Assembly (NCBI GenBank): GCA_947179155.2
Contig: OX359273.1
Span: forward strand, 41,066,523-41,130,522
Direction: 5' to 3'
Source of the DNA: Hedera helix
Taxonomy: Eukaryota > Streptophyta > Magnoliopsida > Apiales > Araliaceae
Length of the DNA: 64,000 nucleotides
A program made the position numbers and the translations under genes. Below are positions 36,101 through 48,100 of the stretch, piece after piece. How positions within the stretch are numbered: position 1 is the stretch's first letter; each line of letters starts with the position of its first letter. The notes beneath the pieces were generated by a model that worked only from the letters and a program-made list of their open reading frames with translations, ran no database searches and had not been told where the DNA came from.

Positions 36101-39100
36101 TTTTACACTACTGACAATTCTTTTTATAATCTCTTCAATTAATGATTCTTTCCTGTTAATTGATGCTTGATATTGATTAGAATCTTTAATTAGGCGCATT
36201 TTGGAAATGTTTCAATCAACATATCCTTCTAAAATCTCAATTTCATCTTTGTTATACATAAATATTGTGACATCCCCAAATCCGTGTCTTTAAACTCCGG
36301 ATATAGTACTCACGGTACTTCTCATCCAACACATTTAACTATTTTAATATAACTTAAAAACATAAAGTAAATACACTAATTATTTCATATCCTTACAATA
36401 ACCCAGGTTTCTTACCTTTACTACAAAACATAATATCCCAAAAGGAATTTACATCACTTAATATATTAATTTAAATACTTTACTAAGCTACTCTTCCATT
36501 TTTCCTTTGCCCTCATTCTCTTAGAACTTTTGGAGGTCTTGTGCTTAGCTGAAAACAGTTATTTAAAGCAAGGGTGAGCAAATACTTTGCTCAACAAGTT
36601 TAAAACATGCAATAACAATAAGTTATGAATAAAGAATAATCTTTGTAGAATCTTCAACAATTGAACAATAATTATAAAGAAATACAAATAATAATTCATT
36701 TCAATAATAAGAATTTTTCTGAATTTCTCATGCTGAGTGGTTATAAAGGACCTTGAACTCTTATAAGGCTTTACAATGATTCAATTGAACACCTTCGGAG
36801 TATTTAACAATCACAAAGACTGTCAACACTCTCAAACTAGCACTTAAGGGGATCAACCTATTGTACTCTTTTTTCAATTCTTATGCACGCAAAGTCGGTT
36901 ACCCGACAAAATACCCCTTTAAGAGGGTTGTTCATCTCAGTCTTAACTTAAGAGTTCGCACCAAAACTATTTGGATTGGATTAACTTCAAAAAAATTTAT
37001 GAATTCAATATCTCGTATCAATATCGGTCTAACCGAAACAAATGACATAAATTTACATTATCAAAACAGTTCATGTATAATAGAACGTTAAAAGCTTAAC
37101 AGTTCAAAGAATTGAACAGTCTTTCAAATGCACATAAGTGCGGATATAGCATACAAGCATAATTTAAAAAACTTCAATAATTAGTTTGGATAGAACACTT
37201 GCCTGATTCGTCGTTTAAAACTAACTCGTCGTCCTTTGTACAACTTATATATTATAATAAAGTCAGTCTACCAATTAGTCACTATCGGACCCGACATATA
37301 AATAAATTAGCTGAGCTGACATTTAATAATGTTTATGCATCATAATCGGGACCCACAAAATAATATTTTTTTTTTGGAAAACTCGACCCGGCGCTGCCAT
37401 GCCAGGTTACCCGCGCTAGACAGGCAGTTCCCCTCACAAGCCATTTTTTTGATTTTCCAGATTTTGTCGATTTTTAGTTTCCTTGGTTCAAAAATTCATA
37501 ACTTGCTTATTTTTACTTGGATTGAGCTCAAATTTGGACCACTTGTTGAGTTCATATAATTACAAAATCCGAAGAGTTTTCCATTTTTCAAACATCTTTA
37601 TTATTCTCAACCATGATCGAAAATGAGTTACAACCAAAGTTTCCAACATGACATAGTTTACTAGAAAAATTACTATAAATCACTTATAGCATATTTTTCA
37701 CTCGTTCCACTTACGTTATCTTATTAACCCATCAATACATAACTTCCAACTCATGGATCACAAAAATAGACTATACACTTTGAGTCACATAGTTTAGAAA
37801 ATAGTTTCTAGTTATGGTTTTTAAAACTCATGATATCTACATGCATCAACTTAACTTTTTGTGCATCAAAACACAAACAACCACATAAACTCCTTCCACA
37901 AACCATCCTTACACATTCGGAACCCATCATGGTTCCTTTTCTCATAACACTCTCACGACCAAACATGCATATTTACAACAAACTATAAACATAAATTGAC
38001 TAGCTAAGGTTTAGGGTTAAAACACTTTTAAACCTTCTTGATGATGATCTTCCTTCTTGCTAGGTAAGTTGAATGGCTTGCTAAACTTCCCCTTCTCCTT
38101 CCTTAGGCTACCCGAAATTTGGCTCTAGCACTCTTGGTGATTCTCTCAAATGCTCTCTAGCTCTCTCTCTCTAACTTCTCTCTTCTCTCTAGTTATATGG
38201 AAATGACCAATACTTGCAAACTCTTGCAAGTATTCTCATGTTCCCTATTTATAGGCCAATGTAATCCTACATGCTTAGCTCTTAAACAACCAACAACTTG
38301 ACATGCGTAATAAAAGGTTTACTATACTAGGATTGACAATTTGATTGACTTGGCGAATGACCACAAAGCTCGAGTGTAAGCAACATTGATATGGAGTGAT
38401 ATAAAAGCAACATAAATCACCACACTCCACCCCTTAGTGGGCCCCCCCATACCCCGTCAACTCCCCCTTTTTCCTCCTTGAATTTTCCTTTTCTTTTATA
38501 TGCGCATATATATATATATATGTCCTGACCTCGCTCCCACTTTGACCAACAATTTGGACTTTAGGTTTGGGCTAGGTTTTGGGTTATCTTAAATTCTCTA
38601 CAAGTCTTGCAAGTATTTTAAAAAATTGTGCTTTGAGCTTGACAAATTATTTGTGTGGGCTACAATATAATACTTGCAAGTATTCCACATACTGGCTCAT
38701 TTAATTATTAACTTAAGACCTAGCTTATATCTTCCCAATTATTACCTTGGGATATCTTAAGAAAATTTATTATTAATTTTGTATTGTTGCTTAGGTATAA
38801 ATATTGGATTATTAATGTAATTATTTAGTAGGATATTTTAGGAGAGTTTTATTTTAAGTAGGAGAGTTTAGGAAATTGTTTCCTTTTTAAATTAGGGTTT
38901 TTTTACTTAAGTCTCCAAGTATTGGGTTTTCTATTTAAACACTGTAATACCTCATTATTTTACATATTCTGAGATTATGAATTGATTTGAGATTAAAGTT
39001 TTTTGCATATTTGTGTTTATTTATCGATTCGCTGCGGGGATAAGTATCTTATTCATTTTTCCCATCTTGTCCTACAGGTAGCGAGGATTTGTCGAAGTAT

Positions 39101-42100
39101 GATGTGGAAAAGAAGAACAAGAGAGGAGGAAACAAAGAGGGTAGCAGCGGAGGTAGCAACACGAATAAGAGGAAGTGGAACAACAATACTAGCAACAACG
39201 TCGGAGGTAAGCAAGGAGAAGCGAAGAAGAAAAAGGAAGCGTGTGGAAACTGTGGAAAGAACCACCAAGGAGCATGTTTGAAGGGCAAAATTGTTTGCTA
39301 CAATTGCGGGCAGGAGGGACACATCTCTCCTAACTGCCCCAACCCGAAGAAGAACAAAAGATGTTTCGTATGTGAAGCTGAGGATCATCAAGTAAAGAAC
39401 TGCCCGAAGAAGGGAACCAATGGAGGAAGCGGTAACAAAGGAGGCAACAAAAGTAAGTTGACGATAGTTGGATCAGCACAGACAAACTGGCCAACGGATA
39501 GAACTAACATGACGGTCCAGGATGCGGTGGCGTCCAGAGACGTAGTGTCAGGTATTATCCCGATCAATAATATAAATGCTTACGTATTATTTGATTCGGG
39601 TGCTACCTGTTCTTTCGTATCGAATGAATTTACGCAAAGATTAAACTTACCCAAGAGAAATTAGAAAATTCCCATTGAACATAGAAGTAGCTAACAAGGA
39701 AGTAATTCTCGTTAGATGTGCATAGGAATTGTTTTGTGGATATAAAGGGACAAGTTGTCAGCGGATTTAATTCCAATTCGGCTAGGAGAGTTTGACGTGA
39801 TTTTAGGAATGAATTGGTTATATAACCATGAGGCAATAATAGATTGCCAGAAGAAATGCGTAAACTTGAATGATGTAGGACAAGATGGGAAGAAGGAATA
39901 AGGTACATATCCCCACAGAGAATCGGTAAAAAAACACAAATATGCGCACAACTTTAATCTCAAATCAATTCATAATCTCAATCTGTATAATAATGAGGTA
40001 TTACAATGTTTAAATAGGAAACCTAATACTTAGAAACCAAGTAAAAAGAACATAATTTAAAAAGGAAACAATTTCCTAATTAAAATTCACGACTATAATA
40101 AAACTCTTCTACTTAAAATAAAACTCTCCTAGAATATTCTACTAAATAATTACATTAATAATCCAATATTTATTCTCAATTAACAATACAAAATTAATAA
40201 TAATTTTTTTTATTTTCTTCTTCCTTTCTACATCATTTGGGTTCCATTGCAATCATAATTAACATTTAGTTCATGTATTAATTATCTAGCTAATAATTAA
40301 TGTGACAATCTATATGAAGTTCACGAATAGATTATAGATCTAGTTCTAAATATTTTGTGCGTTCATGAATTAATTATAGATAATTATTGGGATAATCTAT
40401 ATGAAATTGTGATATGAATTATAGGTTTAGATATGAATATGATAACATATGTTTGTGTATTTTGCATGGGATGAAATATATGATTTGTGTATAAGACGGA
40501 GATATACCTATATGCCATATGTAACCTTAAAGCGAATCTGATCTTCAATTTCTTGTTAATTTAATTCACATAGAGATATAGTGATTTATTTAGCTAGGAT
40601 GTTACTTCCAATTATGTTATAATAGTGTCGGATTTAGGAAGTATTTTTATATGTCATTGAGAGATGCATTTAAATACTATAAAAATTCTCGGTTAATAAT
40701 TCTATATAATTATTTAATTGAAAATAGAGCGAAGAGATTTAAATGAAACATTGGGAGAAATTGTAATATTAAGAATTTTAAATCTAATTTTAATCCATGT
40801 CATTTAATTTGTTTAGTTGTTAATTTAAATTAGTTTTTATTTTATAATTTTAATCAATTGTTTAAATAAAATTAATTTAATATAAAGTTAGTAATTTGTA
40901 AATATTATTAAGTAAATGCTTGTGTGTATTTCCTAAGTAGTAAATGATACGGAAAGGAAGAAGAAAATAAGAAAATTTATCATTACTTTCATATTAGCCC
41001 CTATTCTTTCGTTTTCTTCAATTTTAGCCCTTGCAATTTTAATAGTTTTCAATTTAGTCCTTTTTTTAATAAAAAAAGTTCAATGTTACTGTTCATCGCT
41101 ACAGTGTACTGTTCATCAAAGTTTTAGCGTTTCTTTTGCCAAATTACAGTTTGGTACCCCCAAGTTTCTTAGAGTTTCAATTTAGCCCCCTTAAGTTTAT
41201 GAAATTTTCAAATCAGCCCCTAAGTTTCTAAAATTTGCAACTCAACCTCTTAAGTTTTTGAAAATTTCAATTCAACCCCCAAAGTTTTAGAAAAGTTCAA
41301 ATCAGTCCCTGTTTCATTATACTTTTTGCACTTAAGCCCCTAGAGCCAAAAAAAAAAAGTGTTGGTCGGGCAAGAGAAAATAGATATGTTATAGTAGTTA
41401 TGGTGACTTATAATTGGAGATCGTATTAACAGAATTGAAGAATTCATTGCAATACTTGGTGGAAATGCAGCAAATTTTCAGACATCTATTATAGCAGTTA
41501 CAGTAAAAATTGATGTACTCACGGAACGTGTCACATAAAAAGTACGAAGTCAGTGAGACTTTTTGACATGTCGAGACTTGTGAGGATCTTAAGGAGGCTA
41601 AAGTAGAGGCTGTTGTATGGATTGAAGAGTCAAAGATGGTTTGCATTAAAGAAAATGCAGTGCAAGAGGTGAACCATGTTGACTAGAAAGTTGAACACAA
41701 AAAGAAATGTTATAGTTCTATTTAAACATTATAATACCATTATTTTATAGATTATGAATTGATTTGACATTAAAGTTGTGTTCATATTTGTGTTTCTTTA
41801 CCGATTCTCTGCGGGGATAGGTATTTGATTTCTTCTTTCCATCTTGTCCTACAGGAAGCGAGGCTTTGTCGAAGTATAATCAGGAAAAGAAGAACAAGAA
41901 AGGAGGAAACAAAGAGGGTAGCAGCGGAGGCAACAACATGAATAAGAGAAAATGGAACAACAATACCAGCAACGTCGGAGGTAAGCAAGGAGAAGCGAAG
42001 AAGAAAGGCGAAGCGTGTGGAAACTGTGGAAAGAACCACCAAGGAGCATGTTTGAAAGGCAAAATTGTTTGCTACAATTGCGGGCAGGAGGGACACATCT

Positions 42101-45100
42101 CTCCTAACTGCCCCAACCCGAAGAAGAACAAAAGATGTTTCGTATGTGAAGCTGAGGATCATCAAGTAAAGAACTGCCCGAAGAAGGGAACCAATGGAGG
42201 AAGCGGTAACAAAGGAGGCAACAAAAGTAAGTTGACGATAGTTGGATCAGCACAGACAAACTGGCCAACGGATAGAACTAACATGACGGTCCAGGATGCG
42301 GTGGCGTCCAGAGACGTAGTGTCAGGTATTATCCCGATCAATAATATAAATGCTTACGTATTATTTGATTCGGGTACCACATGTTCTTTCGTATTGAATG
42401 AATTTGCGCAATGATTAAACTTACTTGAGATAAATTAGAATCCCCATTGAACGTAGGAGTAGCTAACAAGGAAGGGCATCGAGATTAGTATTATTAATTA
42501 TTTCAAATGATTATTTATGGATAACTTAATTGAACTTGAATTATATATTTTAGTAGGTATTTAAATTAGTAATTATTTTTTTATTATACTTAGTAGGTTA
42601 ATTTAGACAATACCGCAGAGTTCCCTCATTGTAGGTTGCCTTAGCAGTATATATTCTATATATATTGATGTAATCCATTTTGGATTTGAGAATTGAATTA
42701 CTAATTTGAATTGAGATTAGCTTTCTGCTATGGTGGTCCTCAGAAATTCTTCTTCTTTTTGTTTCCTTTTCTTTCTACTCATTTAACCCATCCCTAAACG
42801 AACTCTATAATGTCTTTAAACACCTCCCCAATAGCCTGTTCAAGTCTGCAATGCGATCCTTTTTCCCCTCGCATATCTTGCCAAATTACATTTTAGTTCG
42901 ACAACGTTATGTTCCAATTCAACCATGATCCCAAGTTTGTCAAACTTCACAAATCAGCCCTAAATTTTTGTTCATACAAATTTTGGTCCCTATTTTGTTA
43001 TTTTCTTTTAGATAAGCCCATAGATCTGAAAAAGGGTTCCTCTCGTATGAAGAGAATGGATATATACTTTGAGATTCTCTTGCAAACACAAGAAGAGCAC
43101 AACAAGGAAATGGAAGAGTGTCACAAGGCAATTAAGGAATCTGTGAAAGCACTTGCAACATTTATGCAATCTTGTGTCCGGTCGTGCAAATAAGATATGA
43201 GAAGTCTATTGTCAAGGCTTGGTTTCTCATTGAACATGTGGGATATATTGTGATGTATATAAGACTTCAGATAACTACCAAGAGTACCATCCGGATGACC
43301 CAATGGTACCTTTGGGTAGTAAATCTGAGGCTTGAACTTGGCTTGTGGTGGGCCCAGGTTCTTATATACGGTATTAGAATGGTGAACCCCTCATGGTGTG
43401 GTACGTGACTGGAACAAACACATCCCTTGGGGATTGTGATTCCATGATTGTACATTGTGATTTGACTTACCGTGAAGGAGGACATGAGGTTAATTTGGGG
43501 AGATTGTGAAAACCCAGTAGTGTTGTACATAAAGACTTAAGAGTAGCTACCAAGAGTACCAACACCATGACTTTTTGGTTGGCTCTATGGTGAGTTAAGA
43601 TGACCCAAATATACTCTTAGGGCAGTAAATTTGAGGATTGATCTCGGCTTATGCTGTGACTTGGTCGTTACAGAAAGAAATAAATTTTACATGTTGCTCG
43701 GGAGAATCTTGATGAAGTAAGTTAAAAGTGGTGAAGAAATTGATGATTCAAAGTTCGCAGTGAAGAAATGGTACTTCAAGATCTACGCAAGGTTAACCAC
43801 AAGGTAGAACACAAAAAGGGAAGCTAAAATCATGGTGGAATATGTTGACCTTTTTGTTTTAGACGCTGCATTGGATTCCCAAGCCGCTTTAAAGTTTACT
43901 ATTATGACACTATTGTTCTCAAGAATAATGCTCAGAACTGGAATGTGGGACATGGGATTTTTCGCTTGCAAACATCACTCGTATCGTGGTTTCTCATTTT
44001 CCAACATTATAATGATGAGGCTTAGTTTTTCTTAATGGAGGGGAGAATGATGATGAACGATTCAACAAATAATTATTTTATATTGTTATTAATGGATAAT
44101 ATAATTGTAATGAAATTATATCTTTTAGTGGGTTATTTAGATAATAATGAATTATTTCTATTACGTTAGGCTACTTTAGAAATAGGGTGTTATGTTCTAT
44201 ACATATTGATTTAATCCATCTTGGGATTTGAGAATTGAATTATTAATTGATATGAGATAGACTTTGTGCCGTTGTGGCCTCTAGGTGTTATTGTTCTCTC
44301 TTTTCCCCTTATTTTATTAGTAACCATAATTGGGTTTATAATATCTTAGGCGTTTTAGTTTAACCTCTAAAAAGTAATTCGACTGCCACTACCTTGGGTG
44401 CATAGCAGCTATGCAGCCCTATCTTTCAATACATAGTTGAGGGTGTCTTTCCACTCATTGACCAAATTCGTAAACCATCTGCAACTTGTCTTGCATTATA
44501 TAAGTTATATGTTTGTTCTTTGTGCTATTGTGGAGACGACTTTATTATATAGGTTGAAGTTATGTTGATTTTGGGTTACTCTTCTAAAACAGTATTTGCA
44601 CTTCTTGGAGTCTTTTACACGATGGAAATGCATAGGACATGTTTGTAACAAATATTTTTTGGTAGCTTCTGGCTTTCAACTTTTCAAAAGTTGTCGGCAT
44701 AGTGTTTGTCTCAACTATTAACTGAATGTTTTAGTATCGATAGTAATTATATATTTTGATTATGATAGGAACTAAATATTGTAATCAATTATGATATTAA
44801 CTAAATATTGTAATCACAAAATATGTTAATATTATAGCTGTGATATTAATTTACTATTTTGATTATGAAATTATATAAATATTTAGAACTGATAATTAAC
44901 CATAGATTTAATTATGATATTATAATTGCAATAATTTTAAGTTCTATAATTATGATATTAACTAACTATATGATTAAAAAATTAATTGATTATTTTATTT
45001 GTGATATTTATTATTTTAATGTATAATTAAATTAATATTTTCTCAACTTACCAAAAGAAATTAAAACTGCTTTTGAAAAGTTCCTATAACTTACTCCAAA

Positions 45101-48100
45101 TAGACAAACAACATATAGCTTGTTAGGGTATTATGCTGACTTGATCACTAAAAGCTAGTTTCTCAATGTATTTGCCAAATACTTCACGGCTTTTGGAGAA
45201 GGAGAAGCAGAAGCAGTTGCAATAAACAATATTTTACAAATTTTGGAGAAACTACTTCTGAAAAGTAGCTGCAGAAGCTGAGAAATGAGAAGTTGTTATG
45301 AACAAGCTATAGACTTGCATGCCAATCTCTGATTTTATCCCTTTTGTCCAAAAAATGCTTTTACTTCCTTTTTTTTTTTTTTGGATTTTATCCATTTTGT
45401 CTAAAAAATGCTTTTATTTATCACTTATTTAAGTAGGTTTCTTCTTCTATCGCATGTCTTTGGTCACATTAATCATAATTAAAATAATATTTTTTAATTT
45501 TTCCAAACTCTTCGGCATGATTTATTCTAATCAATATATATCGTATACGTATATCTTCTCTATGAATCTTCCAATCATGGCCATACTATAAAAAAATTGA
45601 CTTCCAAAGCTTCCTGGTTAAATTAGAAAAAGTATTATAGTATGTCTATATAATGATGACTTAGTGTTTGCATACTCGCTCCAGAGGTTACATTTGATCA
45701 AGTTCAATCCCACAACCTTTCCTCAGACCTACATGCTTTGTGTGTTAAAACAAGATCATCTATGTATCCTCTGTTGGAACTAGTGAAGAAGACAACCCAG
45801 TTAGAGTATTAACCACTGTGAAAAGAAGTGCCAAACATATGGCTCGCCTACTTTTGTGTGAGGAGGCGTTTTTGAGCCTGAGAGGCAAAGTCTTAATGTC
45901 ACCTTTTAGAGTTTTCGACATGTTCTTGATTTCCGCTAGAGTTTAAGTCACAGAATCTGATTTCTGCTCTATTGTTGAAAGCAGTATTGATTTTGGTTTC
46001 GATATATACTCGACATTTGAATTTTGTTATCTTTAACAAAATAGCAAATTGGGTAGGTGAGATATTTCTTAGATTTTCCTATAGCAAAATTCCTTAGAAT
46101 CAACTTCTTTTGCCCAACCTTACTGTGTTCGGAGGAGCTGTTTGCTTTGGTTTTTCTCTTGATTGTGTCTGATTCTTTCTTCCATGTAGATGTCACCCAC
46201 GATATCAAAACCACGGGGCAGCAAGAGCAATTCGATTCAGGTTCAATAACTCAAGAAAAATCTGTACTGGTATTATCAACAGATACGTATGCAGTAAAAG
46301 TTAATAAAGGTCCGAATATGACTGATCAAATGGACACTGCAGAAGAAGAGGAATCACACATCAACAGTGTGAATCCTAAGTATTCAGAACTGGGGAAAGT
46401 TGTGATTGCTTCTGAGGACCATGAATATCAAGAATCTTCTGCTGCAGGAAAAAGAACACCTAAAGACCAAGGGGATGCACATTATACTAATAAAGATCCT
46501 CTGAATGGGAATGTGATATTGAATGTGCATACCTTTGAGCCTTCTAGTAAATGTAGTGATGAATTGACTGCTGCAGTTTCAGTAAAAGATGACTTCAGTG
46601 TGGAGGCTACTGGTATTCACTATTCTGAGGAAGAAACTAAGAGAATGTGCTTGCAGTCTGACGATATTAAGCACAGGGTACAAAGGTGTGGTGAAATTGG
46701 TTTAGTGTCTATATTTTTATATACTTATTAGTGTGAAGTATTGGATTAAAAAGATTTACTCTCTTCTATGAAGCTGTAGATAGTTTAGCTTGTCCACAAA
46801 TTAGAACCACTTTCTGACTACTTCTAGGTTTTTCAGATTGGATGTTCCCATGGCAAGGCCAAGAAGTTTGTCCCCTGGTACGGAGTTTAAGGATGGGAAC
46901 AAACGACCAGTTGTTACTTGTGACTTTTTTGCTAAAGGTTGGTGCATCAAGGGGAAATCTTGTAGGTTCCTTCATATAAGGGATGTTACTAATCAACAGC
47001 TTGTGGGAGCTGAAGCTGATGCAAATCAGAAGACTGCACAAGGAACTAATGAAGGTGATACATTTGTTCTTATGGATTTTTGATGACGAAGAACATTTTG
47101 TATACCATACTAATTCTATTAAGTAACCTTTTGCCATAGTTGTCAAATCGTCAAATCGTGAATTGTATCCTGTATCGAAAATATCTGTATCGTGAATCGT
47201 ATCGTAAGATACGGAAACAAAATAAAAAATGTAGTAATATATGTTTAAACATATAAAACACAAGCTTGACTATATATAAAAGTAGTCAAATAAATATTAT
47301 TATAGACTAAAAATAAATTTTAAGATTAAACAGTAGCCAAAATACTCTAAATTGATTTATTAAATATTATTTCAGTAATCTTTATAGAGTAACAAGAAAA
47401 AACGAAAATTTAGATTCACCTTTAATCTATAAAATAAAATAGCATAATTTAAATTAACGAGCAGAGACTCGTATAGTTGCTTATAGAAAGTGACAGAAAA
47501 AATAGAGCGATATTTTCAATTAGATACTCCCTCTGTCCCAACCTCTCAGGATAAAAGTCCTTATTACTATTTTAGATAGTCCTAAGTTAAATGTCTATTT
47601 ACATTAAATAATCTATTTTTAACAATAATTTGTCTAAAATATCCGTAGTATTAATTGTCATATTTCTATTTTGTCATTTTATTCTCTTTCTTTTAAAATG
47701 AGCAAAAAGTCAACCAAGACTTTTATCTTGGGACGGAGGGAGTATAATACTCTAAAAAGTGATTACAGACTCATGAAGCGATATAAAATATGTTTGTGCT
47801 AGAAAACTTTTTCAATTGAAATGCTAAAAAGTTTAAAAGTTTTGTTTTTAGTATTTTAGATCTACATGAAAACTTTTCAAGTTGGTTGCTTTTATAAAGT
47901 ATCGTGCATAATATTATATCGTAAGAATCGTAATTGAATTGCAAGATACGGTATCATTTTAGATTTATCCTGCGATACGTATCGAATTGTCTCTGTATCG
48001 TATCACAAGATACGTATCGCTTATCGTAAGATTCTGACAAGTATGTCTTTTGCTTTATCAGGATCGGAAGGCTGTACTGAAAAGCCACAGTTGACCGGTT

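Larger units (their letters stand above)
33130..46189 (+). other. intron 1 of the CCCH gene, ~13.06 kb, transposon-filled
   Basis: Begins GTTTGA and ends TTTCTTCCATGTAG. Most of it is assignable to mobile DNA annotated separately: hAT 34293-35383, copia remnant about 35640-35910, LTR-like DNA 36271-38760, gag chimera 38763-40208, second gag copy 41716-42472, LTR pair 42476-44320 and MITE 44632-45310. 33130-34280 and 45311-46189 show no gene. Confidence 0.75.

Noticed and set aside
39049..39391. Hydrophobic minus-strand frames opposite the gag fragments (also 41782-42165)
   Set aside because: They are antisense shadows of the Lys/Asn-rich gag coding sequence; both gag copies show them because they are duplicates.
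46678..46678. Alternative donor CACAGG/GTACAA for exon 2
   Set aside because: It would leave phase 0, which does not fit the strong acceptor at 46836; the donor at 46686 fits the frame.
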